Assembly (NCBI GenBank): GCA_023957385.1
Contig: JAMLGZ010000002.1
Location: 310,001-374,000, forward strand
DNA: 64,000 bases
Direction of reading: 5' to 3'
Origin: Brumimicrobium sp.
GTDB taxonomy: Bacteria > Bacteroidota > Bacteroidia > Flavobacteriales_D > Crocinitomicaceae
The notes beneath the pieces were generated by a model that was not told where the DNA came from, searched no databases, and was given only the letters and a program-made list of their open reading frames with translations. The translations under genes were made by a program, and so were the position numbers. Positions 54,774 to 63,535 of the stretch are shown piece after piece. The first letter of the stretch is position 1. Each line of letters begins with the position of its first letter.

Positions 54774-56177
54774 TTATTTATGTAATAAAGTGTTTATCTT
54801 AATTACGCTATCTTTTGCATCACCGTAAAGCATATCGGTATTGTCTTTATAGAAAAGAGGATTTTCTACACCAGCATAACCAACTGCCATCGAGCGCTTC
54901 ATTACGATTACTTTCTTGGCTTCCCATGCGTGAATTACAGGCATTCCATATATCGGACTAGAAGCATCATCTATTGCACCTGGATTAACTACGTCATTAG
55001 CACCGATAACCATAACAACATCGGTATTAGGAAGGTCATCATTGATTTCATCCATTTCCAATACGATATCATAAGGAATTTTTGCTTCTGCTAATAATAC
55101 ATTCATGTGACCAGGTAAACGACCAGCAACTGGGTGAATAGCAAATCTTACTTCCTTTCCTTGTCCGCGTAAAAACTCAACCATTTCAAAAATTGGATAT
55201 TGTGCTTTTGCTACAGCCATTCCGTACCCTGGAACGATTACTACTGAGTTTGCACTTTCCAATAATTCTGCGGTAGCTTCATGCGTAACAGAAGTGATTT
55301 CTCCTTCAATTTCTTGTGATCCTGTTGCTGCTGGTGCGCTCCCGAAACCTCCAAAAATCACAGAGAAGAATGAACGATTCATCGCTTCACACATGATGAT
55401 GGAAAGAATGGCACCTGAGCTACCTACTAAGGCTCCAGTTACAATCAATAGGTCATTGCTTAGCATAAAACCAGCCGCTGCAGCTGCCCATCCTGAATAG
55501 GAGTTTAACATAGAAACAACTACAGGCATGTCAGCACCACCGATTGCCATAACAAGCATCACTCCTATAAAAGAAGAGATAGCTGTCATGATTATCAAGT
55601 ACAACATTCCCTCAGTACCTGGCGCATTAGTAAATAGAACTCCTAACACAATGGAAGCTATTACTAAGATGATATTTACAGCATGTCTTCCAGGATATAA
55701 TAAAGGTTTACTTCTTATTTTCCCATCTAACTTACCCCAAGCAATAATAGAACCTGTGAATGTTAATGCACCGATGAAAACACCTGCAAAAACTTCTACC
55801 AAATGAATATTCTTTTCTACACCTTCTAGAGCTTGGCTGTGAGGATCTATATAAGAACCAAAACCAACTAATACTGCTGCTAATCCAACAAAACTGTGTA
55901 AGATAGCAACTAACTGAGGCATAGCTGTCATTTCTACTTTACGCGCTACCATGATTCCAATCAAAGAAGCAATAGCTAGAGCAATAATAATATATACATA
56001 TCCATTTTGTCCGTCTTCAACTCCTAAGATAGTTGCTAAAACGGCGATAATCATACCTACAATTCCAAAAAGAACACCTCTTTTGGCAGATTCTTGAGAA
56101 GATAAACCTCCCAAGCTCAATATAAACAAGATACTTGCGAATAAATAGGCTGCTGTTTGAATTCCTCCACTAATCAT
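54774..56177 (-). CDS. pntB: NAD(P) transhydrogenase, beta subunit
   Basis: Proton-translocating membrane subunit of 467 aa that binds NADP(H). About nine membrane helices (residues 1-265) are followed by a cytoplasmic domain III (about 290-467) with [14 protein letters not shown], the NADP-binding Rossmann region, and [14 protein letters not shown]. Couples hydride transfer from NADH to NADP+ to the proton gradient. Follows pntA by 12 bases. Confidence 0.95.
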   Translation of the reverse strand: MISGGIQTAAYLFASILFILSLGGLSSQESAKRGVLFGIVGMIIAVLATILGVEDGQNGYVYIIIALAIASLIGIMVARKVEMTAMPQLVAILHSFVGLAAVLVGFGSYIDPHSQALEGVEKNIHLVEVFAGVFIGALTFTGSIIAWGKLDGKIRSKPLLYPGRHAVNIILVIASIVLGVLFTNAPGTEGMLYLIIMTAISSFIGVMLVMAIGGADMPVVVSMLNSYSGWAAAAAGFMLSNDLLIVTGALVGSSGAILSIIMCEAMNRSFFSVIFGGFGSAPAATGSQEIEGEITSVTHEATAELLESANSVVIVPGYGMAVAKAQYPIFEMVEFLRGQGKEVRFAIHPVAGRLPGHMNVLLAEAKIPYDIVLEMDEINDDLPNTDVVMVIGANDVVNPGAIDDASSPIYGMPVIHAWEAKKVIVMKRSMAVGYAGVENPLFYKDNTDMLYGDAKDSVIKINTLLHK

Positions 56178-56189
56178 AATTTCTTGTTT

Positions 56190-57740
56190 TTATTTTTTAA
56201 ACATATTCAACATACGGTGAGTTACAAAGAAACCACCTACGATATTGATACTTGCCACTAGGATTGCTAGAAAAGCAATAATTGTTAGTGGATGATCCCA
56301 GCTACTTGCAGGACTTAACACTTGAAGTAATCCTCCAACTACGATAATACCACTAATAGCATTGGTTACAGCCATTAAAGGGGTGTGTAAAGAGTGCGAA
56401 ACATTCCAAATTACTTGCCATCCTACGAATACTGCTAGTACGAATACAGTAAAATGTTGCATAAATTCTCTAGGAGCAAATTGTCCCATTAAAAATAATA
56501 CTGCACCTACAACACCTAATTGGATGAATAAAGATTTTGTTTTCTTTTTAATAGCTGCAATTTCTTGAGCTCTTAATTCTTCTGGTGTAACTTCCTTTAC
56601 AACCGGTTTTGGTTTTTGTGGACTCACAGGAAGTGGTTTTGGTGGCCAATTAATAGCACCATTATATGTTACCATAGCTCTAGAAACTACATCATCCTCC
56701 ATATCGATTTTGAAGTTTTCTCCTTTTCCCATGTCATCGAGTAGGTGGCATAAGTTGTTTCCATAAAGTTGAGAAGCTTGTGTTGGTAACTGATCCAATT
56801 TCCCAATAATGGTTATCCCATTATCAGTTGTGTAAATCTCTCCGTTTTTTGTGGCTTCGCAGTTACCTCCAGTTGAAGCAGCTAAATCTACTATAACAGA
56901 ACCTGGCTTCATTGCTTTTACGTGATAATCCATTACCAACTTTGGAGCAGGTCTTCCTGGAATTTGAGCAGTTGTGATAATAATATCAACTTCTTGTGCT
57001 TGTTTTAGGAATAACTCCATTTCTGCTTTGATAAAGGCATCACTCATTTCTTTAGAATACCCTGAATCAGTAGCTCCGTCTTCATCAATGTTTACAGTTA
57101 AAAATTCTGCACCCATAGACTGAATCTGTTCGGCCACTTCCTTACGTGTATCAAATGCACGTACGATAGCTCCTAATGAGTTAGCCGTTCCAATAGCTGC
57201 CAAACCTGCAACTCCGGCTCCGATAACGAGTACCTTTGCAGGATCAACCTTACCTGCGGCAGTTATCTGTCCATTTAAAAATCTTCCAAAATGAAAAGAA
57301 GCTTCAATTACTGCACGATATCCATCGATATTTGCCATAGAGGAACGAACGTCCATCTTTTGAGCTCTTGAAATACGTGGAACCGCATCCATTGCTACTG
57401 CATTTACTTTCTTTTCAGCAAGTTTTTGCATTAAACTTGGATTTTGGTCTGGCCATAAATAACTTAAAAGGACCAAGCCTTCTTTCATCATGTCCACTTC
57501 TTCCAACGTAGGAGCCTGTACTTTTAACACAATATCAGACTCTGCATAAATATTTTGTGCAGAACCAACGATTTTTGCACCAGCTTCTTCAAATTCTTTG
57601 TCAGAAAAGTTTGCTCTCTTACCAGCTCCTGCTTCAATAATTACTTCAAAGCCTTGCTTAAGTAATCGCTTGGTTGTGGTAGGAGTGGCTGCAACTCTTC
57701 GTTCTTCTTTAGAAACTTCGGTTGGGATACCAACTATCAT
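56190..57740 (-). CDS. pntA: NAD(P) transhydrogenase, alpha subunit (fused alpha1-alpha2)
   Basis: 516-aa subunit that binds NAD(H). Domain I (about 1-380) resembles alanine dehydrogenase, with [18 protein letters not shown] as the dinucleotide-binding loop (about 171-188). A C-terminal part has four membrane helices (about 405-510). The fusion of alpha1 and alpha2, which are separate genes in some bacteria, is as in E. coli. Transcribed with pntB. Confidence 0.95.
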   Translation of the reverse strand: MIVGIPTEVSKEERRVAATPTTTKRLLKQGFEVIIEAGAGKRANFSDKEFEEAGAKIVGSAQNIYAESDIVLKVQAPTLEEVDMMKEGLVLLSYLWPDQNPSLMQKLAEKKVNAVAMDAVPRISRAQKMDVRSSMANIDGYRAVIEASFHFGRFLNGQITAAGKVDPAKVLVIGAGVAGLAAIGTANSLGAIVRAFDTRKEVAEQIQSMGAEFLTVNIDEDGATDSGYSKEMSDAFIKAEMELFLKQAQEVDIIITTAQIPGRPAPKLVMDYHVKAMKPGSVIVDLAASTGGNCEATKNGEIYTTDNGITIIGKLDQLPTQASQLYGNNLCHLLDDMGKGENFKIDMEDDVVSRAMVTYNGAINWPPKPLPVSPQKPKPVVKEVTPEELRAQEIAAIKKKTKSLFIQLGVVGAVLFLMGQFAPREFMQHFTVFVLAVFVGWQVIWNVSHSLHTPLMAVTNAISGIIVVGGLLQVLSPASSWDHPLTIIAFLAILVASINIVGGFFVTHRMLNMFKK

Positions 57741-57809
57741 CTTCCTTATTTTTTGATTAATACTCTATAATTCGTTTTGTAATGTTCTTGCTTTTTTGCA
57801 AAGCACTCA

Positions 57810-57817
57810 CAAAGATA
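57810..57817 (-). promoter_or_regulatory. Putative -7 promoter element for pntAB
   Basis: Minus strand TATCTTTG matches TAnnTTTG exactly. It implies a leader of about 62 bases. No clear -33 element. Confidence 0.4.
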
Positions 57818-57899
57818 GAAAATTATCGAAAATAAAAATGTGAAACTTATAATAGTCACAAATTTAATTTAATAAGTTGTTGGAATGTAGGTGGACCTA

Positions 57900-58379
57900 T
57901 TAGACATTTCCTTCCATTTCCTCTAATACTGAGAAGATAAGATCGTTTTCATATCCTTTACTCTGTAGATATAGCACAACTTTTCCTTTGATTTGAAACG
58001 GGGTACCTTTCTTTTCTTTCCATTTCTTTTCTGCTAATTGATAAAGTGTTTGAAAATATTCATTAGAATCTATTGTATTTAACGCACTTTGAATACAAGA
58101 TGAAGGTACCTGTTTGAATTTGAGCTGGGTTTTTATTTTAATTTTCCCCCATTTTTTGATACGAAACTTTCCAGACACATAACTATCTGCAAAGCGTTGT
58201 TCATCGAGGAAACGATTAACGATTAGGTCGGCTAATAAAGCATTGGTGTCCTCATCATCCAGTCCATAACTGCGGAGTTTTTTATAAACTTCACTATGGC
58301 ATCTGTCCTGATAAGCACACCAAGCCTCAATTTTTTGTTTGGCTTCAAGAAAGGAATATCTGATTTCCTTTTGATCCAT
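57900..58379 (-). CDS. recX: Regulatory protein RecX
   Basis: Small modulator that blocks or shapes RecA filaments. 159 aa with three tandem three-helix RecX repeats and the conserved FLDEQRFADSYV block (near 67-78). It overlaps the stop of rng by one base, so is coupled to the ribonuclease gene. No recA in the window. Confidence 0.88.
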   Translation of the reverse strand: MDQKEIRYSFLEAKQKIEAWCAYQDRCHSEVYKKLRSYGLDDEDTNALLADLIVNRFLDEQRFADSYVSGKFRIKKWGKIKIKTQLKFKQVPSSCIQSALNTIDSNEYFQTLYQLAEKKWKEKKGTPFQIKGKVVLYLQSKGYENDLIFSVLEEMEGNV

Positions 58380-59926
58380 TATATTTTAATTGTCTTCCCG
58401 TCTTTGTCTTTAAACTGATATTGCATGAAATGGAAATTAGTGATGCCAGTTACAGCTATCCATTTCTTGTATTTAAAGAACCATTTTACTTGCTTTGAGA
58501 ATATACCACGTTTAAAGTGTGACTCAATATATGGATGAACCTCTAAAGTAAGCCCTTTAATCTTTTTATCTTCTAGTAGATAAACAAGATTTGTTTCGAT
58601 TTCATCTGCAAAAAGAATACTTGCACTGATTTCTCCTGTTCCGTCACAAACAGGGCATTTTTCAGAAGTTTCAATATCTGTTTCAGGTCTCACACGTTGA
58701 CGTGTAATCTCAATTACTCCAAATCGAGAAGGAGGAAGAATATTATGCTTTGCTCTATCTGGCTTCATAAATTCTTTCAATGCATCAAAAAGAGCCTTGT
58801 TGTTCTCTTTTTCGTGCATATCAATGAAATCCACAGCTACAATTCCACCCATATCTCGCAACTGCAAAACTCTAGCTAATTCTTCTGCAGCTTCTAGATT
58901 GGTAGCAAGTGCGTTGCTTTCTTGACCTTTAGCATCTTTCCTGTTTCCGCTATTCACGTCCACTACGTGCATAGCCTCAGTATGCTCAATAATTAGATAG
59001 CCACCACTAGGAAGTGGCACCTTCTTACCAAAAAGAGTTTTGATTTGCTTATTGATGCCAAACTTTTCAAAAATAGGTAATTTGCCATTATAGCGTTTAA
59101 CAATTTTTTCTCTTTCTGGCGCAAAAGAAGATATGAATGATTTCATCTTGTCGAATAAATCATCATCATTGACATGGATATCAGTGAAATCAGAATTTAA
59201 CAAATCTCTTAGAATAGAAGATGCTTTGTTTATCTCACCTAAAACTCTACGAGGAGGTGTAGAATGTTGCAAATTCTTATGCAAAGTTTTCCACTTCTCC
59301 AAGAGACTTTTCAAATCTTGGTCAATCAACTCAATCTTTTTATTTTGAGCTACAGTTCGAATAATAACCCCAAAATTTTTGGGTTTAATATTGCTAATAA
59401 TATCTTTTAAACGTTCTCTTTCTTTTGAGTCTCTTATTTTTTGTGAAACAGAGATTTTATCTGAGAAAGGAACGAGTACTAAATAGCGTCCGGCTAATGT
59501 TACTTCTGCACTTAAACGAGGACCTTTTGATGAAATAGGTTCCTTTGCAACCTGTACTATAATATGTTGGGAAGAAGAAATTACATCAGCAATTTTCCCT
59601 TCTTTTTCAATATCATTTTCGGTCTTGAAGTATAACAAGTCGGCCACATTCTGTTTGCCTTGCAATGTTTGCTGGGTAAACTTATTGAGTGACAAAAACT
59701 GAGGTCCTAAGTCTAAATAATGTAGAAAAGCATCTTTTTCATATCCTACATCGACAAAACAAGCGTTTAGGCTAGGTACTATTTTCCGAACTTTCCCGTG
59801 GTAAATGTCACCAACGGCGAAATCAATCTGTTCTTTTTCCTCGTGTAACTCAACAAGCTTTCCATCTTTTAGTAGTGCAAGCCAAACGCTACCCTTGCGG
59901 GAATCAACTACTAATTCGTAATTCAC
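58379..59926 (-). CDS. rng: Ribonuclease G/E family endoribonuclease
   Basis: Single-strand endoribonuclease of 515 aa for rRNA maturation and mRNA decay. An N-terminal S1-like domain (about 35-130) is followed by the DNase I-like catalytic part with acidic residues in VVDVNSGN and VDFIDM. The zinc link CPVCDGTGEI (near 430) joins subunits. The length is that of RNase G, without the RNase E degradosome tail. Start GTG at 59926, in frame with MNYELVVDS. Confidence 0.92.
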   Translation of the reverse strand: MNYELVVDSRKGSVWLALLKDGKLVELHEEKEQIDFAVGDIYHGKVRKIVPSLNACFVDVGYEKDAFLHYLDLGPQFLSLNKFTQQTLQGKQNVADLLYFKTENDIEKEGKIADVISSSQHIIVQVAKEPISSKGPRLSAEVTLAGRYLVLVPFSDKISVSQKIRDSKERERLKDIISNIKPKNFGVIIRTVAQNKKIELIDQDLKSLLEKWKTLHKNLQHSTPPRRVLGEINKASSILRDLLNSDFTDIHVNDDDLFDKMKSFISSFAPEREKIVKRYNGKLPIFEKFGINKQIKTLFGKKVPLPSGGYLIIEHTEAMHVVDVNSGNRKDAKGQESNALATNLEAAEELARVLQLRDMGGIVAVDFIDMHEKENNKALFDALKEFMKPDRAKHNILPPSRFGVIEITRQRVRPETDIETSEKCPVCDGTGEISASILFADEIETNLVYLLEDKKIKGLTLEVHPYIESHFKRGIFSKQVKWFFKYKKWIAVTGITNFHFMQYQFKDKDGKTIKI

Positions 59927-59960
59927 GGAAGCCGTTTTAAAGTTATATAATATGCGAAAT

Positions 59961-59982
59961 GCTTTCTTAAACCTAAGAAAGC
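59961..59982 (-). promoter_or_regulatory. Perfect hairpin in rng leader
   Basis: GCTTTCTTA (59961-59969) and TAAGAAAGC (59974-59982) form a 9-bp stem with a 4-base loop, 34 bases before the rng start. There is no T tract, so I do not call it a terminator. It may be a leader structure that the enzyme itself cleaves. Confidence 0.45.
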
Positions 59983-60015
59983 CCTATTCCGCGTTAATTT
60001 TTTACGTCTAAAAAA

Positions 60016-60105
60016 TTATTTTTTCTTGTGTCTATTTTTTCTTAGACGTTTTTTTCTTTTGTGTGTAGACATTTTATGTCTTTTCTTTTTCTTACCACTT
60101 GGCAT
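60016..60105 (-). CDS. 29-aa ribosomal peptide of AURKAIP1/COX24 (bS38/mS38) type
   Basis: Very short, very basic protein that starts MPSGKKKKRHKMSTHK and ends NRHKKK. Seventeen of its 29 residues are Lys or Arg and no acidic residue is present. It matches the conserved Bacteroidota peptides annotated as AURKAIP1/COX24 domain proteins, homologues of a mitochondrial ribosomal small-subunit protein. It likely binds 16S rRNA. The start ATG at 60105 and TAA at 60016 are clear. It lies between hup-like and rng genes. Confidence 0.75.
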   Translation of the reverse strand: MPSGKKKKRHKMSTHKRKKRLRKNRHKKK

Positions 60106-60151
60106 ATCTATATATTTTTAAATATTAATATTCAATATCTTAAAGGTGTTT

Positions 60152-60189
60152 AAAAAAACACTCCTAATTCTTTTTTGAAATTAGGAGTG
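60152..60189 (-). terminator. Rho-independent terminator after HU-family gene
   Basis: Minus-strand stem CACTCCTAATT (60189-60179) pairs with AATTAGGAGTG (60169-60159) over a 9-base loop, followed by seven T. It lies upstream of the 29-aa gene. Confidence 0.9.
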
Positions 60190-60238
60190 CAAAGATAATA
60201 ATATCTTTAATAAGTCCCAAAAAGAGGGTAAAATTATA

Positions 60239-60529
60239 TTATTTTACTTTTACTTTCTTCTTTACGTCTTCAACAAAAGTCTTTGCAGGCTTGAATGAAG
60301 GAATGTTATGAGCAGGAATAACAATTGATTTTTTTCTAGAAATATCACGTCCTACTTTTTTAGCTCTTTCTTTGATTACAAAGCTACCAAAGCCTCTTAG
60401 GTAAACATTATCTCCTTTTGCTAGAGATTTTCTAATCTCTTTCATAAAGGTTTCAACTGTCTTCTGTATTTCGTTTTTTTCTAAACCTGTCTCTTCTGAA
60501 ATTTTTGCTACAATATCCGCTTTAGTCAT
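60239..60529 (-). CDS. HU/IHF-family DNA-binding protein
   Basis: Nucleoid-associated protein of 96 aa. Helical dimerisation part (MTKADIVAKISEETG) and the beta-arm with VYLRGFGSFVIKERAKKVGRD, then NIPSFKPAK with the DNA-intercalating proline. The Lys-rich C-terminus (VKKKVKVK) is usual in Bacteroidota. Transcribed alone and divergently from mutY. Confidence 0.93.
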   Translation of the reverse strand: MTKADIVAKISEETGLEKNEIQKTVETFMKEIRKSLAKGDNVYLRGFGSFVIKERAKKVGRDISRKKSIVIPAHNIPSFKPAKTFVEDVKKKVKVK

Positions 60530-60577
60530 AATAATAAATATTTAATAAGTTTATAAACATCATTAGTTTATTTGTTA

Positions 60578-60585
60578 CAAAGTTA
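60578..60585 (-). promoter_or_regulatory. Putative -7 promoter element for HU gene
   Basis: Minus strand TAACTTTG, exact to TAnnTTTG, about 48 bases before the ATG. It lies 16 bases from the divergent mutY element. Confidence 0.4.
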
Positions 60586-60601
60586 ATAGGAATAAACATA
60601 T

Positions 60602-60609
60602 TACCTTTG
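60602..60609 (+). promoter_or_regulatory. Putative -7 promoter element for mutY
   Basis: TACCTTTG, exact to TAnnTTTG, 32 bases before the mutY ATG. Confidence 0.4.
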
Positions 60610-60641
60610 TAAATAGGTTAATAAATTATAAAAATTGCCTA

Positions 60642-61676
60642 ATGCAAGATTTTTATCTACAAATTCGTAATTGGTTTCGACAAAACGCGAGAGAGTTGCC
60701 TTGGAGACAGACAAATAACCCCTATAAAATATGGTTATCTGAGATTATTTTACAGCAAACTCGAGTTGCGCAAGGGATAAATTACTATTTAAAATTCATA
60801 AAGACATATCCTACTGTGAAAGAATTAGCAGAGGCCGATGAGCAAGAAATTCTAAAATTATGGCAGGGATTAGGCTATTATAGTAGAGCACGGAACCTGC
60901 ATTATGCTGCAAAGCAAGTTATGGATGAATTCCAAGGTCAATTCCCTTCTACTTATAATGACGTTCTGAAATTAAAAGGAGTGGGGGAGTACACAGCTGC
61001 TGCTATTACTTCTTTTGCATACAATCTCCCATATCCTGTGCTCGATGGAAATGCATACCGAGTTTTGGCTCGTTATTTTAATGATAGTACGCCCATTGAC
61101 ACTTCAGAAGGTAGAAAGGTATTTAAGAAATATATTACAGAGGTTTTTGATGACAGTTATCCTGCTGAGTTTAACCAGGCGATTATGGAGTTAGGAGCCT
61201 TAGTTTGTACTCCCCTTACTCCAAACTGTATAATATGCCCTTTACAAGAATCTTGTTTGGCATTTAGAGAAGGAAACCCGATAGATTTACCTCAGAAGAT
61301 TCAAAAAGTAAAGATAAAACACCGTTTTTTACATTATTTAGTTTGTCCTGCTCAACTTCAACTTAAGAAACGTGAAAAGAATGATATCTGGAAAAACCTG
61401 TATGAATTTCCTATGTTAGAAAAAGAAAATCAGAAAAGTGATGAAGAAGTTAGAAAGGATGTATGGGATGCTTTTGGGGTGCAAATAAGAAATAAGCTGT
61501 GTACAGATAAACACATACTCTCACATCAACATTTACATACTATCTTTTGGGAAATTGATACGGCAATTGTGCATCCAGAGATATTAAATATTCAACTAAA
61601 GGATATGGAGGATTTCCCTATTCCTAGATTAATAGATCGGTTCTTAGAGGAAAATTGTAAATTATTTTTAAAGTAA
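60642..61676 (+). CDS. mutY: A/G-specific adenine glycosylase MutY
   Basis: Removes adenine mispaired with 8-oxoguanine. 344 aa. Catalytic Glu in LSEIILQQTRV (near 33), helix-hairpin-helix LKGVGEYTAAAI (near 110-121) with catalytic Asp in PVLDGNAYR, and an iron-sulfur cluster motif C-x6-C-x2-C-x5-C (CTPLTPNCIICPLQESC). A NUDIX-like C-terminal domain recognises 8-oxoG. Order mutY-ssb-gldE-gldD is conserved in Flavobacteriales. Confidence 0.95.
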   Translation: MQDFYLQIRNWFRQNARELPWRQTNNPYKIWLSEIILQQTRVAQGINYYLKFIKTYPTVKELAEADEQEILKLWQGLGYYSRARNLHYAAKQVMDEFQGQFPSTYNDVLKLKGVGEYTAAAITSFAYNLPYPVLDGNAYRVLARYFNDSTPIDTSEGRKVFKKYITEVFDDSYPAEFNQAIMELGALVCTPLTPNCIICPLQESCLAFREGNPIDLPQKIQKVKIKHRFLHYLVCPAQLQLKKREKNDIWKNLYEFPMLEKENQKSDEEVRKDVWDAFGVQIRNKLCTDKHILSHQHLHTIFWEIDTAIVHPEILNIQLKDMEDFPIPRLIDRFLEENCKLFLK

Positions 61677-61725
61677 TTTCTCTCTTTTTTAGAAAATTCT
61701 ATATACATTTATATCTTATAAATTC

Positions 61726-61733
61726 TATTTTTG
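61726..61733 (+). promoter_or_regulatory. Putative -7 promoter element for ssb, near-leaderless
   Basis: TATTTTTG, exact to TAnnTTTG, ends only 5 bases before the ssb ATG. Transcription would start at or next to the start codon. Confidence 0.4.
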
Positions 61734-61738
61734 CAAAT

Positions 61739-62188
61739 ATGGCTGGTAGCGTTAACAAAGTAATCTTAATTGGAAATCTAGGGAAAGATCCTGAAGTGAG
61801 AACCTTAGAACATGGCGTTAAATTGGCTCGTTTCCCTTTAGCTACCTCAGAAACATTTACCGATAAAACGACAGGAGAAAAAAAGAGTATAACCGACTGG
61901 CATACTATTGTTGTTTGGCGTGGCTTAGCTGAAATTGCTGAAAAATATCTAACAAAAGGAAAGCAGGTGTATATTGAAGGGAAGTTAAAAACCCGTTCAT
62001 GGCAAGATGAAGCTGGTAATATGAAATATTCTACTGAAATTATTGCAGACAATATGATGATGCTTTCTAATAGGTCAATAGATGAATCACAAAAGAATCC
62101 TGGATTTGATTCTGGAGATACTCCTGAAAAACCAAGCCCCCTTGATGGAGGAATGATGGAGGATGAAATTGACAATTTACCCTTTTAA
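61739..62188 (+). CDS. ssb: Single-stranded DNA-binding protein
   Basis: OB-fold protein of 149 aa that coats single-stranded DNA in replication and repair. N-terminal KVILIGNLGKDPEVR and the middle WHTIVVWRGLAE block are diagnostic. The acidic C-terminal tip DEIDNLPF is the partner-binding peptide. The stop overlaps the gldE start by one base. Confidence 0.95.
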   Translation: MAGSVNKVILIGNLGKDPEVRTLEHGVKLARFPLATSETFTDKTTGEKKSITDWHTIVVWRGLAEIAEKYLTKGKQVYIEGKLKTRSWQDEAGNMKYSTEIIADNMMMLSNRSIDESQKNPGFDSGDTPEKPSPLDGGMMEDEIDNLPF

Positions 62189-63534
62189 TGCATAACCAAA
62201 TGGATGATACGGATCCCCTGAGTTTTTTTCTTTTTTCACATTCGATTAACAACGAGATGAGTTTTTGGTTCTCAGTTGTATGTTTACTTCTCCTTTTATT
62301 AGGCTCGGCTTTGATGTCTGCATCTGAAGTTGCATTCTTTTCTTTAAGCCCGGAGGAACGTGAAGAGATAAAAGATAGCAAAGGAAGAAAGTTTGAATTA
62401 ATTATGGATTGGCTCGGCAAACCAAAAACTTTGTTAGCAATTATATTAATATCGAATAACTTTATAAATGTATCGGCTGTTATATTAGCAAGTTACATAT
62501 TTAATCAGATTTATCCTGTAGACCCTCTATATATAGGTGTAGATTATATACGCTCTATTATAGAAATTGGTGGGATTACTTTTATTTTGGTATTAATAGG
62601 CGAGATTACACCAAAGGTATATGCCAATCGCAATGCTTTACAAGTTGCTAAATTGATGGCACAACCACTTTATATTATTAATAAAATCCCTCCTTTTTCT
62701 TGGTTGAGAGCCTTCTTGGTAAACGGAACAGATGTCATATTAAAATATGCTAGGAAGCGTAAGATAGATGTGTCAACTGCGGAATTGGAATCGGCTATTG
62801 CATTGACCAATGAAGATGATGTTACTCAAGAAGAACAAAAAATTTTAAAAGGAATAGTCAACTTTGGAAATAAGGATGTAAAGCAAATTATGCGTTCTCG
62901 TATGGATACTGTATCTATTGATGGTACTGTTAATTATGAAGAGCTTATGAAAATTATCTTGGAACATGGATATTCTCGAATCCCTGTATATCAAGAAAAA
63001 TTTGATAATGTATTGGGGATATTATACGTAAAAGATTTACTTAAGCATTTGAGTGCACCTTCCGATTTTGAGTGGTCAACTTTGATACGACCTGCCCTCT
63101 TTGTGCCAGAGAATAAGAAGATTGATGATTTATTAAAACAATTTCAAGAAAAGAAAATGCACATGGCCGTAGTAGTTGATGAATATGGAGGTGCTTCGGG
63201 TATTGTGACTATGGAAGATATTTTGGAAGAGATTGTGGGAGAAATTACAGATGAATTTGATGATGAAGATATTATCTATACGAAAATAGATGATTCTACC
63301 TATCTGTTTGAAGGGAAAACTTCTCTAGTTGACATGTATAAAGTACTTGATATTGATGGAAAAGATTTTGAGGATGAAAAAGGAGAATCAGACTCTATTG
63401 GAGGCTTCCTTGTAGAACATAGTGGTAGAATCCTGAAAAATAATGAAAGTTTGAAATTTGGAGATTTTAAATTCGTTGTAGAATCATCTGATAAGAAAAG
63501 AGTCAAATTGGTTAAAGTTATTAAGCAGAAATAA
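62188..63534 (+). CDS. gldE: Gliding motility-associated protein GldE
   Basis: 448-aa membrane protein of the CNNM/CorC group: three to four membrane helices in a DUF21 domain (about 25-195), two CBS domains (about 228-350) and a C-terminal CorC/HlyC transporter-associated domain (about 365-445, GFLVEHSGRIL). In Flavobacterium gldE lies beside gldD and supports gliding and T9SS function, as here. The first 23 residues before MSFWF may not belong to the protein; the internal start at residue 24 is an alternative. Confidence 0.9.
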   Translation: MHNQMDDTDPLSFFLFSHSINNEMSFWFSVVCLLLLLLGSALMSASEVAFFSLSPEEREEIKDSKGRKFELIMDWLGKPKTLLAIILISNNFINVSAVILASYIFNQIYPVDPLYIGVDYIRSIIEIGGITFILVLIGEITPKVYANRNALQVAKLMAQPLYIINKIPPFSWLRAFLVNGTDVILKYARKRKIDVSTAELESAIALTNEDDVTQEEQKILKGIVNFGNKDVKQIMRSRMDTVSIDGTVNYEELMKIILEHGYSRIPVYQEKFDNVLGILYVKDLLKHLSAPSDFEWSTLIRPALFVPENKKIDDLLKQFQEKKMHMAVVVDEYGGASGIVTMEDILEEIVGEITDEFDDEDIIYTKIDDSTYLFEGKTSLVDMYKVLDIDGKDFEDEKGESDSIGGFLVEHSGRILKNNESLKFGDFKFVVESSDKKRVKLVKVIKQK

Positions 63535-63535
63535 A

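Noticed and set aside
59961..59982. Hairpin before rng as a rho-independent terminator
   Set aside because: No T tract follows on either strand.
61699..62175. Minus-strand frame of 158 codons opposite ssb
   Set aside because: It mirrors the ssb coding sequence; ssb has a full family match.
62067..62420. Minus-strand frame over ssb end and gldE start
   Set aside because: Shadow of two well-supported genes.
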